From the NCBI GenBank assembly GCA_003663525.1, contig QMUF01000094.1, positions 1-6,270 on the forward strand: a stretch of DNA of 6,270 bases, read 5' to 3'. Source of the DNA: Thermococci archaeon (lineage in GTDB: Archaea > Methanobacteriota_B > Thermococci > Thermococcales > Thermococcaceae). A program made the position numbers and the translations under genes. Under the pieces are notes generated by a model. That model was not told the DNA's origin. It was given only the letters and a program-made list of their open reading frames with translations, and did not search any database. Position 1 is the first letter of the stretch; each line of letters opens with the position of its first letter. Shown here in pieces: positions 1 to 5,938 of this stretch.

Positions 1-493
1 AGTCTATGCACTTATGAGCCGAGAGGAACTTTATAAACAGATATGTGAGTGGAGGTTCATCGGGGAGTAGTACTGGGATCTTTGCAATTGAATATCCCAA
101 CTTATCTATGAAAAAATATTTTTTTACTCTTCCTAGAGGTTCGCTACTGTCAAAGAAAACTGACAATGCTCCCATGTGAGTAGCATAGTTTTCAAGTCTC
201 TTCAATAAGAATGTTCCAAGACCTTTCTCTCTAAAGTCTTTGTGGAGAATAATGTAAGATAGGGCTACTGAATTGCTTCTTGGAAGGTGTTTGTAAATCA
301 TAGCTCCTATTAGTCTATTTTCCTTCTCTAAATATGTCAGCCTCCAATTTTTTTCAATTAAGTAGAAATATACATCGTCAAGCCATCTTTCTATGCTATC
401 ATTCCACTCCTGATAGAGCAGTCTTGCAACTTGAAATATAATTTTCTCTGAAGGATATGTAACGTTCCACACCACATCTATATCCAGTTGCAT
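1..493 (-). CDS. GNAT-family N-acetyltransferase, 3' end cut by window edge
   Basis: I translated this by hand; 164 codons are open from the ATG at 493 to the left edge. The protein should transfer an acetyl group from acetyl-CoA to an unknown amine. Seen: GNAT motif A at about residues 76-101, a beta strand (VALSYIIL) followed by FREKGLGTFLLKRLE, which holds the pyrophosphate-binding R-x-x-G-x-G loop (R88, G91, G93) and its helix. Residues 109-116 (ALSVFFDS) form the next strand, and the DKLGY segment at 130-134 matches the usual motif-B tyrosine region. The start is supported by GAGGG six bases upstream and an in-frame TAA 27 bases before the ATG, with no other start between. At 164+ residues it is near full size, so only a short tail is missing. 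Substrate is not readable from sequence. Family is confident; specificity is unknown. Confidence 0.85.
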   Translation of the reverse strand, partial: MQLDIDVVWNVTYPSEKIIFQVARLLYQEWNDSIERWLDDVYFYLIEKNWRLTYLEKENRLIGAMIYKHLPRSNSVALSYIILHKDFREKGLGTFLLKRLENYATHMGALSVFFDSSEPLGRVKKYFFIDKLGYSIAKIPVLLPDEPPLTYLFIKFLSAHKCID

Positions 494-499
494 TGTTGG

Positions 500-559
500 C
501 CCTCTTATAAAGCTAGGGTTGTTTTAAATTTAGAGCTTTCGATTAGCTCCTTTTTATAC
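500..559 (-). promoter_or_regulatory. SD and candidate TATA boxes for the GNAT gene
   Basis: On the minus strand GAGGG (500-504) sits six bases before the ATG at 493. Two TATA candidates are visible: AAATTTAAAAC at 522-532, about 34 nt from the ATG, and GTATAAAAAGG at 549-559, about 60 nt away. The nearer would put the transcript start almost on the SD, so I cannot decide between them. Confidence 0.45.
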
Positions 560-571
560 AATCCCACTAGC

Positions 572-613
572 CCAAAACTCTTAAATATGTCTCATAAATA
601 GTACAAATGGTGA
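572..613 (+). promoter_or_regulatory. BRE/TATA and SD in front of the broken ATPase gene
   Basis: CCAAAACT (572-579, BRE-like) runs directly into CTTAAATAT (580-588, TATA-like). The TATA centre is about 34 nt before the ATG at 618, and GGTGA (609-613) lies four bases before that ATG. This is the normal archaeal layout for a short-leader mRNA, so the signals survive although the gene is broken. It is divergent from the GNAT promoter. Confidence 0.5.
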
Positions 614-617
614 GCAC

Positions 618-831
618 ATGAGTCTTGAAGAGGTAATAGTTGAGTTTCACAGGCTTGGCATCCCAGAAGTTAAGGAGCGTGAGCTCAAGCTTCCTACCGA
701 ACTGGATAAAGCCACTGTCGTCTATGGACTGAGGAGGAGCGGGAAAAACTCACCTGCTGTATCAAACTATACTCTACCAAAAATAAAGAATCCTTACTCG
801 TGAGCTCCTTATTTTCTCAATGTTCTTTGAT
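618..831 (+). pseudogene. N-terminal remnant of an archaeal AAA ATPase, frameshifted in Walker A
   Basis: The first 43 codons read like the start of the archaeal P-loop ATPases of the AAA_14/DUF4143 type: an acidic helix (VIVEFHRLGIPEVKEREL), then strand and P-loop ATVVYGLRRSGK. The next codons read N-S-P-A instead of the expected T. Skipping one A in the run of five at 744-748 restores GKTHLLYQTILYQK, a very good Walker A plus following helix. That frame stops after 14 residues at another A run (779-783), and a third stretch, RELLIFSMFFD (799-831), resembles the next strand of the fold (usually ending in an FED motif) before a TAA. Nothing of the ~400-residue remainder is recognisable downstream. 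I read this as a decayed, truncated gene. Alternatives are a sequencing error in the first A run, which would not explain the other lesions, or a 61-residue peptide ending at 803. ATPase origin is fairly sure; exact family less so. Confidence 0.7.
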
Positions 832-1023
832 TAAGCAATAATGTGGCTTTTCCGTCTCAAGCGTATGCCCTTTTCTTCCTCTCAGTGAATTTTAGTATCG
901 TGATATTAAATATCTCGTTATTAAAACTCAAGAGTTTTGTCAAGTTGAGAACAATTGGAAACAAAAACAAGAAGAAAATCGGTGGAGAAGATAGATACTC
1001 AACAAATACAACAGAGAGCGTAA
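832..1023. other. Short AT-rich interval without a recognisable gene
   Basis: Between the ATPase remnant and the stop of the intact ATPase gene I see no gene I can name. A plus-strand frame from 843 to 1121 is open but low-complexity and runs 98 bases antisense into the ATPase gene. A minus-strand frame (860-1036) without a start codon encodes a hydrophobic stretch (PIFFLFLFPIVLNLTKLL) ending in basic residues. Either could be a relic; neither is supported. Confidence 0.5.
961..980 (-). terminator. T-rich terminator candidate after the DUF234-type ATPase gene
   Basis: About 45 nt beyond the TAG at 1024-1026 the minus strand reads TTTTCTTCTTGTTTTTG. Archaeal RNA polymerase terminates at such oligo-T runs without needing a hairpin. 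Confidence 0.4.
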
Positions 1024-2262
1024 CTAAGGCGGGGTCTTACAAAGCCTTGTCACATCCCTGCAGTCAAGAACTTCGGCATTTTCTGGAGCTCTCGGCAAGA
1101 CCTCTTTGTCCGGAACTATAAGGAGCTTTATCTTGGCGTTAAGTTTTTCAAATTTCTCTTCCACATTCCTAATGTCCTTCTCTTTAACCTTCTCCTTCCA
1201 CTTAACCTCGGCAACCAAGTGCAACTTTTTATTTCTCAATAATGCAATATCTACTTCTAAATCGGGCATCTCAATCCTGACGGGTTGGAGGGAGTAATAT
1301 TTTGTCAGCAATCTTTCAAAGAACCTCTCAACGTAGCGCGGCATTTTCTCCCTAAAAACCCTTTCTACGGTTTCATCTGGAAGTTCGGTTTCAAAGAACC
1401 CATATTTGGCGTTCAGATAATATGCGAAATCCACCACAGGGGACAAATGTCTGTACTTGAATATCTTCTTCCTCTTTCCGAAGAGTGGAATTCTCTCAAG
1501 GATTCCCATGTTGACAAGTGTCTCAAGGTAAGGGGCAACTGCACTGTGGGTTTCCTTTTCTATGAGCACCCTTGAATACAGCTCCTTAGCTATCTCTCCC
1601 GAACTTGACTTCCCATCTGCAACGGTCTCAAGTATTGCGGAGTATCTCATTGTTAACTCTCTCTCCTCTTCCCTGAATATCTCGCCAATTAAGCTGGGAA
1701 CGTTCCCCTTCAAAGTTGATCCAAAGGTTGAAAAAACTCTCTCGCCAAGACTTTCAATGGCTGGAGCTAACCAAGGTTCTTGAAGGAGAACGGCGAGCTC
1801 TATCATGGTTTTTCCGCTATAGCCTAATCCATCAACAAAATTAACAGCATCCCGTGGGTCAACCAAGCCCAACTCTCTCAGATAGAAAAGTCCCAGCAAT
1901 GGGCTGTTGCTCCCTATAAACTTCTTGAAATAGTGTCTTGTTGAAGTTATGAGGGTGAGCTCACCCCTCCCCGACAATCCCTGAAGGATTGAGAAGAAGG
2001 GCTCGCCAAGTCTATGAAACTCGTCAATGACTATTCTTCCTTGGCTCAGGAGGAGTGGGAATACCCGCATGAACTCCGAGAATGAATATATTTCCCCTCT
2101 CTTTACTTCAAATATCTCCCTACCGCTCGTTACAATGAAATAATGAGAGTATTCTGCCTTCTCCCTGATGTAGAAGGTCTTTCCCGTTTTTCTTCTTCCA
2201 TACACCAGCAACCATTTTGCGTTCAGAACATCACTAAGCTCGCGACGTTCAATAATTTTCAT
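1024..2262 (-). CDS. Archaeal AAA-type ATPase with DUF234-like C-terminal domain
   Basis: A 412-residue P-loop ATPase. Seen: Walker A GRRKTGKT at 22-29, Walker B RIVIDEFHRL at 76-85 with D80 and E81, a sensor-1-like LTLITSTR at 102-109, and a winged-helix-like middle (about 215-285) ending in FGKRKKIFKYRHLSPVVDF. Near 332-355 comes MPDLEVDIALL then LHLVAEVKW: D338 with E352-x-K354 fits the PD-(D/E)XK nuclease-like signature known in the C-terminal domains of this archaeal ATPase group (Pfam ATPase_2 plus DUF234). The frame opens at 2328, but I start at 2262: ATG 2262 has GGTGA eight bases upstream, while a good TATA box lies at 2298-2308, inside the longer version. The gene follows leuS on the same strand with its own promoter and terminators on both sides. 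Members are abundant in Thermococcales, often multicopy, and mostly uncharacterised; DNA binding or cleavage is possible but not shown. No catalytic residue is missing. Confidence 0.85.
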   Translation of the reverse strand: MKIIERRELSDVLNAKWLLVYGRRKTGKTFYIREKAEYSHYFIVTSGREIFEVKRGEIYSFSEFMRVFPLLLSQGRIVIDEFHRLGEPFFSILQGLSGRGELTLITSTRHYFKKFIGSNSPLLGLFYLRELGLVDPRDAVNFVDGLGYSGKTMIELAVLLQEPWLAPAIESLGERVFSTFGSTLKGNVPSLIGEIFREEERELTMRYSAILETVADGKSSSGEIAKELYSRVLIEKETHSAVAPYLETLVNMGILERIPLFGKRKKIFKYRHLSPVVDFAYYLNAKYGFFETELPDETVERVFREKMPRYVERFFERLLTKYYSLQPVRIEMPDLEVDIALLRNKKLHLVAEVKWKEKVKEKDIRNVEEKFEKLNAKIKLLIVPDKEVLPRAPENAEVLDCRDVTRLCKTPP

Positions 2263-2286
2263 TATGCTAATCACCATTATGCTAAT
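2260..2286. repeat. 12-bp direct repeat, 15-bp period, over the ATPase start
   Basis: CATTATGCTAAT occurs at 2260-2271 and exactly again at 2275-2286, separated by CAC. On the gene strand each copy reads ATTAGCATAATG, so each ends in an ATG. It spans the expected transcript start, the SD and the start codon. It could be a recent duplication that created two starts, or a two-site operator. Confidence 0.85.
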
Positions 2287-2308
2287 TTTAGTTAGTGTTA
2301 TATAAAGG
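2271..2308 (-). promoter_or_regulatory. TATA box and SD of the ATPase gene
   Basis: The minus strand reads CCTTTATATAA at 2298-2308, close to the archaeal consensus. Initiation about 25 nt on falls near 2278, so the transcript would carry GGTGA (2271-2275) eight bases before ATG 2262. The alternative ATG at 2277 would be leaderless. This places the start downstream of the longest open frame. Confidence 0.65.
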
Positions 2309-2339
2309 TTACGATGAGAAAGGTACATATGCTGAAGTT

Positions 2340-2355
2340 AAAAGAATAAAAACAA
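2340..2355 (-). terminator. Oligo-T terminator of leuS
   Basis: Ten bases beyond the leuS TGA (2365-2367) the minus strand reads TTGTTTTTATTCTTTT, a typical archaeal T-run terminator. It lies between leuS and the ATPase promoter, so the two genes are probably transcribed separately. Confidence 0.55.
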
Positions 2356-2364
2356 GGCCAGTAG

Positions 2365-5241
2365 TCACTCAATATAAACAGCAGGCTTCATAGGCATTGC
2401 TTGTCTCTTCTTTCCTCCTTTATCCTCATCTGGGTTGATGATAATCTCCAAGCCTATTTCGCTCTCAATGAACTCCTTGGCTTGTGTTAGGGCCTTCTCC
2501 TCATCAATACGCTTAAAGTCAAAGGCCCTGTCCTTAATTAACCTCTGGATTAGCTTTGAGACATCCTTACCACGCTTGCGCATCTCTGGGTCTTTCATAA
2601 CCTCACCCATCGAGGCTTTGAAGTCTCTCTTTTCCGCAACCACCCGGGCAACTTTCCACTCCCACTCCTCTGCAGTGTAGATGTAGGCCCTCTTTGCATC
2701 TTCAAGCTTTGCCACCTTTATGATTTCCTTAATGTCGTCAATTAGGTTCTTAATGTAGTCTTCTTCAAGTTCTATCGTTTCATTCCACCATTCTTCAACT
2801 GGCTCAGGCCATTTGGCCAAGCTTATGAAGCCCTCTCCTCCAAGTCTCTCCCACAGCTCTTCACATATATGCGGTGTAAACGGTGCCATTAGTCTAACCC
2901 ATATATCAGCCAGCTTTCTTAGTGTTAAGCGCTTTGCTTCATCGTCCCTTCCTTCAGTCCTCCTCATGTACCATCTCAAGTCGTTTAGTATACTGTAGAA
3001 AGCCCACTGAACTGCAGTTCTTGTTCTAAATTCTTCCAAAGCCTCGGTAGCACCTTTTATGGCTTTGTTAACTCTGTGCAGTAGCCATTTATCGATATCC
3101 ATTAGCTCAACATCGTTTTCTTCGTATTGGGCGAACTCGCTTATCAGCTCGTAAAATCTCTCTATTTGCTTTCTCAGCTTTCCAACCTCTGCCCTCTTCC
3201 AGTCAAAGTCACTATCGTGTTCTGCAAGACTCATGATGTAAAGTCTAACTACATCGGCCCCATTCTCTTCTATTGCATCGATAAAATTAAGCACGTTACC
3301 TTTACTCTTGCTCATCTTGGCTCCTTCGAGGGTTCCAAAGCCGTTCACCGCTATGCCTCTTGGCCAGTGTTCCTTCCTAAAGATGGCCACATGGTTGAAT
3401 ATGAAGAACGTTAGGTGGTTTGGAATTAAGTCCTTAGCAGAGCATCTCCAGTCGAGTGGATACCAGTACTCGAACTCTTCTTTCATTTCCCTCAGGACTT
3501 CCTTTGGAATGCCTGTTTTCTCGCTTAGTTCTTCTTCCCTAGTTTCACTCTTTTCTTCAAGGAATAGATAATCAAAAACCTCTGGGACTAGTTGCTCTCC
3601 TTTAATGCCGTACTTGTTTATGGCTCTTGATATTGTGTAGTATGCCATGTAAATCGTTGAATCGCTAAGGCTCTCAATCACCCACTCTGGATCCCATGGA
3701 AGAGGAGTACCTAAGCCAACTTTCCTCGCACAGGCTTTCTTGTCAAGCCACTCTAAAATAGCCTCAAATTGTGTTCTCCTTGATTCTGGGAAGATTTTCA
3801 TGTTTGCCAAAGCCTCTTTTGCTTTTTCTTTCCACTCTGGGTTGCCATAGTCAATGAACCACTGATCATGGATTATTTTCACCACTGCCCTGTTTCCAAA
3901 TCTTGAGATAACGTTCTTATCAGAAAACTCGTACATTCTGTCAGTGATTCCTTTTTTAGCCATGTCCTTAGCTACTAAGTCCTTCACTTCACTAACCGGC
4001 TTTCCTTTATAAGGTTCAATTTTAAAGACACCTCTGTGGTATTCGGCCTTGTAAATATTCTTTGTTGCTTGTTCAAGTTTTTCAACATCTTTTTGACTTT
4101 CAACACCTAACTTTCCACTTTCATCGACTGCAGGAAATTCTCCATAACCCTCCAGCTCTATCAGAGAGATATAAGTTATATTTTCAACTATTCTCGGATC
4201 TATATCATATTTCACCAACAGATCAGTGTTTTTCTTTATGTCCTCCAAAGCCGCATGGTCAAAAGGAGCGTGTGCTGGAACACTCATGACAACCCCAGTG
4301 GCATTATCTGGATCTACAAAGTCTGCCGGTAGGATAATTATCTCGTCCTCAGTAACGGGATTTTTAATCCATTTTCCAATGAGCTTCTCTCCTTTAAACT
4401 CTTCCAAAATTTCAATTTCTTTATCTTGGAAGCTTAACTTGTAAGCAGCTTCTTTACTTATTATCCAAATTTCTTCCCTGCCACCGTTCTTTACTTTGGC
4501 CCTCACATAAACGGCCTCTGGATTCAACCACATGTTTGTTACTCCATATACCGTTTCAGGTCTTAATGTGGCTGCTGGCAAGTAAGCAACCTCGCCATTT
4601 TCTTCAAGGATGAACTTTATCAGAACATAGTCCAATATTTGAACATCTTCCCCCTCAATTAAGTCATGATCTCCCAAAGGAGTTCCAACTATTGGATCCC
4701 ACCTAACGTAGTGGGTCCCCTTAACTACCAAACCTTTCTCCTTTAATCTCAAGAACTGCCATTCTATGAACTTGCTGAAGGGCGGGAAAAGAGATGTAGT
4801 ATGGAACTCCCTGCTCCAATCAACGCTAAAACCTGCTCTGATGAAAGTTTCCCTTGCAGTTTTCATGAAGTATTTTACTATGTTTATTGGATCCTCAAAA
4901 CTCCATAGAATCTCTTCTGGAACTTTATAAACATCTCTATATAAGTAAACCGTTTGAGGATCACGATGCTTTATCCTCTCAGCTATCCCAACTATCGGAG
5001 AACCGGTTATATGCCATGCCATCGGGAACAAAACGTTGTATCCCTGCATCCTCTTGAATCTTGCAATCACGTCTGGTATTGTATAAGTCCTAGCATGCCC
5101 AACATGTAGATGCCCGGATAAATATGGGAACGCAACTGTTATGTAGAATTTCGGCACCTTTTCATCCATTTGAGGCTCAAATACTTTCTCTTCTAACCAT
5201 TTGTTCTGCCATTTTTCCTCAATAGCTTTGAAATCTACCAT
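2365..5241 (-). CDS. leuS: Leucyl-tRNA synthetase, archaeal/eukaryotic type
   Basis: Charges tRNA-Leu with leucine in the cytoplasm (leucine + ATP + tRNA to Leu-tRNA + AMP + PPi). 958 residues, complete, close to the length known for Pyrococcus enzymes. Domains: Rossmann catalytic core with the HIGH signature HVGH at 46-49 (in [13 protein letters not shown]), the CP1 editing domain with the threonine-rich TLRPETVYG at 225-233 and VPAHAPFDH at 321-329, whose D328 is the expected editing-pocket aspartate. The core resumes with [12 protein letters not shown] (509-520) and [13 protein letters not shown] (523-535), typical of archaeal and cytosolic LeuRS rather than bacterial. KMSKS is at 642-646, followed by the helical anticodon-binding domain and a C-terminal extension ending in [17 protein letters not shown], the type that reads the long variable arm of tRNA-Leu in Pyrococcus. 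All catalytic motifs are intact. The start has a near-perfect SD six bases upstream. It is monocistronic as far as visible. Identification is firm. Confidence 0.98.
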   Translation of the reverse strand: MVDFKAIEEKWQNKWLEEKVFEPQMDEKVPKFYITVAFPYLSGHLHVGHARTYTIPDVIARFKRMQGYNVLFPMAWHITGSPIVGIAERIKHRDPQTVYLYRDVYKVPEEILWSFEDPINIVKYFMKTARETFIRAGFSVDWSREFHTTSLFPPFSKFIEWQFLRLKEKGLVVKGTHYVRWDPIVGTPLGDHDLIEGEDVQILDYVLIKFILEENGEVAYLPAATLRPETVYGVTNMWLNPEAVYVRAKVKNGGREEIWIISKEAAYKLSFQDKEIEILEEFKGEKLIGKWIKNPVTEDEIIILPADFVDPDNATGVVMSVPAHAPFDHAALEDIKKNTDLLVKYDIDPRIVENITYISLIELEGYGEFPAVDESGKLGVESQKDVEKLEQATKNIYKAEYHRGVFKIEPYKGKPVSEVKDLVAKDMAKKGITDRMYEFSDKNVISRFGNRAVVKIIHDQWFIDYGNPEWKEKAKEALANMKIFPESRRTQFEAILEWLDKKACARKVGLGTPLPWDPEWVIESLSDSTIYMAYYTISRAINKYGIKGEQLVPEVFDYLFLEEKSETREEELSEKTGIPKEVLREMKEEFEYWYPLDWRCSAKDLIPNHLTFFIFNHVAIFRKEHWPRGIAVNGFGTLEGAKMSKSKGNVLNFIDAIEENGADVVRLYIMSLAEHDSDFDWKRAEVGKLRKQIERFYELISEFAQYEENDVELMDIDKWLLHRVNKAIKGATEALEEFRTRTAVQWAFYSILNDLRWYMRRTEGRDDEAKRLTLRKLADIWVRLMAPFTPHICEELWERLGGEGFISLAKWPEPVEEWWNETIELEEDYIKNLIDDIKEIIKVAKLEDAKRAYIYTAEEWEWKVARVVAEKRDFKASMGEVMKDPEMRKRGKDVSKLIQRLIKDRAFDFKRIDEEKALTQAKEFIESEIGLEIIINPDEDKGGKKRQAMPMKPAVYIE

Positions 5242-5247
5242 GTTCTA

Positions 5248-5286
5248 ACCTCCTTGAAGTTGTTAAAAATGCCTTTTAAAAGAGTT
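5248..5286 (-). promoter_or_regulatory. leuS SD and proximal TATA candidate
   Basis: AAGGAGGT on the minus strand (5248-5255) is six bases before ATG 5241 and settles the start. CTTTTAAAAGG (about 5272-5282), preceded by BRE-like AAACT, is centred 36-37 nt from the ATG, so a transcript starting 26 nt on would begin right at the SD. The SD is certain; this TATA box is plausible but tight. Confidence 0.55.
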
Positions 5287-5296
5287 TGCCCACAAC

Positions 5297-5339
5297 AAAA
5301 AGAGCTGGAGTTAAAGCTAGGGGGTAAGCTAATAAACTC
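5297..5339 (-). promoter_or_regulatory. Hairpin followed by T5 in the leuS leader (attenuator-like)
   Basis: On the minus strand GAGTT (5335-5339) can pair with AACTC (5308-5312), with an inner AGCT/AGCT pair (5327-5330 with 5315-5318) around a C-rich loop. Six bases later comes TTTTT (5297-5301). It would be in the mRNA only if transcription starts at the distal TATA near 5417. The stem is short and interrupted, so its stability is doubtful. Confidence 0.25.
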
Positions 5340-5391
5340 AGCGTAAGAGGAATGCCAAGTTATGGAGAACTCGATCCCCCCTCATAAGCAT
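5338..5391 (-). other. Possible 17-codon leucine-rich leader ORF upstream of leuS
   Basis: The minus strand has ATG at 5389-5391 and TGA at 5338-5340, encoding MLMRGDRVLHNLAFLLR. Five of 17 residues are leucine, from four different codons (CTT, CTC twice, TTG, TTA). It starts 26 nt after a strong TATA centre, so it would be leaderless, and its stop overlaps the first arm of the hairpin. There is no conservation evidence, and a 17-codon frame can arise by chance. Confidence 0.2.
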
Positions 5392-5410
5392 CGGCCTTTA
5401 TCTTGATATT

Positions 5411-5429
5411 AGGATATTTAAATCTTTTG
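5411..5429 (-). promoter_or_regulatory. Distal BRE/TATA promoter upstream of leuS
   Basis: The minus strand reads CCAAAAGATTTAAATATCC here: an A-rich BRE-like stretch followed by ATTTAAATAT, as good as the gcvH TATA box. Initiation would fall near 5391, giving leuS a leader of about 150 nt, unusually long for these organisms. It may instead serve a small RNA or be a relic of sequence next to the insertion. Confidence 0.45.
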
Positions 5430-5526
5430 GAAGAGTAGGGAAAGATAACCTCAGACGACCACTTCTTTTCAACTTTTTTCTAATTTCAAACTTCCGTAAC
5501 CACAGCTTTTGGGTATCTTGCTACAA

Positions 5527-5760
5527 GTGAACTACCCACCCTTACGGATGAGCTCTCCCCACTCAGATAAGTATTATAGACCAATTAAAAAGTTAAAAAC
5601 TTTTCCTTTACCCCTCTTATGGTCACCTTACCCCATCTGCCCTCCTCTCTGCCCTTTAGGGGTTTCAACGAGTTAATCACTCACCAGTGACGGGAAAGTT
5701 TGAGGAGTTCTCACCAAGATAACCCTTGATAAGGGTTTTTCGAACCCCTCCGGGAGGGCC
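5527..5760 (-). ncRNA. Candidate omega RNA (TnpB guide RNA scaffold) relic
   Basis: TnpB guide RNAs overlap the 3' end of tnpB and run to the element's right end. Here the minus strand folds into a run of hairpins: CCCTC/GAGGG with a 3-nt loop (5746-5758), a perfect 7-bp AACCCTT/AAGGGTT (5721-5737), CCC/GGG with a TAAA loop (near 5652-5661), and at the end CTCATCC-GTAA-GGGTGGG (5535-5552). The last forms seven pairs only as minus-strand RNA, through two G-U pairs; as plus-strand RNA those become A-C mismatches, which supports the strand. A T-rich hairpin (5588-5604) interrupts the region and may terminate transcription early. Expression is unknown. Confidence 0.4.
5588..5604 (-). terminator. 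T-rich hairpin, possible terminator inside the relic
   Basis: AAAAGTT (5588-5594) and AACTTTT (5598-5604) form a perfect 7-bp inverted repeat with a 3-base loop. On the minus strand the sequence is GTTTTTAACTTTTTAATT, T-rich enough to stop archaeal RNA polymerase some 70 nt after the tnpB stop. Confidence 0.35.
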
Positions 5761-5870
5761 TTCCCCCAGTTACCCCTACCCATCGTTAAACCCGGCAGGC
5801 TCGGGGTTATTCTTTTCACCTTCTTCAAAATATCAAAAGCACCAACTAAATCAGCATTAATAAAGGTTCC
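5673..5870 (-). pseudogene. tnpB: C-terminal fragment of TnpB (IS605 OrfB family)
   Basis: Hand translation gives GTFINADLVGAFDILKKVK, then GRGNWGKALPEGFEKPL and TPQTFPSLVSD before TAA at 5673-5675. The first part is the typical end of TnpB proteins: the aspartate of NADLVGA (codon 5850-5852) corresponds to the third RuvC catalytic acid, followed by the usual helix ending in ILKK. The tail with GRGN-GKALPEGF is of the kind seen in archaeal TnpB. About 66 of some 400 residues remain. The zinc-finger cysteines that should precede GTFINAD are absent; upstream the frame continues as unrelated antisense of the gcvH promoter. There is no frameshift within the retained part, so truncation is probably fairly recent or the region is retained for its RNA. 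It cannot be an active nuclease. Confidence 0.75.
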
Positions 5871-5890
5871 TATTGAAACTTTTCTTGATA

Positions 5891-5934
5891 GAGAAAGATT
5901 TAAATGTTTCTTAGCTATAAAATCTCATGGTGAT
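5891..5934 (+). promoter_or_regulatory. gcvH promoter and SD
   Basis: GAGAAAG (5891-5897, BRE-like) precedes ATTTAAAT (5898-5905, TATA box). Transcription should begin near 5927. GGTGAT (5929-5934) is four bases before ATG 5939 and favours that start over the in-frame ATG at 5927, which would be leaderless. The TnpB fragment ends only about 20 bases upstream. Confidence 0.65.
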
Positions 5935-5938
5935 TGCT

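Larger units (their letters stand above)
5527..5870 (-). mobile_element. IS605/IS200-superfamily (TnpB-carrying) relic, left part deleted
   Basis: The minus strand holds the 3' end of a tnpB gene (to 5673), about 145 bases of structured non-coding sequence, and a terminus GGGTAGTTCAC ending at 5527. A hairpin followed by a TAGTTCAC-like end is how I remember right ends of TnpB-carrying elements, where the cleavage site is often TCAC or similar. No tnpA and no left end are present; the element breaks off at about 5870, just before the gcvH promoter. It is therefore immobile by itself. TnpB origin is well supported; the exact right boundary is inference. Confidence 0.65.

Noticed and set aside
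740..800. Programmed frameshifting to express the broken ATPase
   Set aside because: After the first shift the restored frame stops after 14 residues and a further shift is needed; no long downstream frame exists, so decay is the simpler reading.
843..1121. 92-codon plus-strand open frame
   Set aside because: It has no SD or TATA box, its sequence resembles no family, and its last third is antisense to the well-supported ATPase gene.
1106..1783. Three plus-strand open frames antisense to the ATPase gene
   Set aside because: They are shadows of the minus-strand coding frame, with no promoters or family motifs.
2435..4444. Several 61-95 codon plus-strand open frames within leuS
   Set aside because: They lie opposite the intact leuS reading frame and have serine/leucine-rich shadow composition.
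5431..5526. C/D box or H/ACA small RNA between leuS and the relic
   Set aside because: A CTGA box can be found, but no matching RTGATGA box at a proper distance and no H/ACA two-hairpin form.
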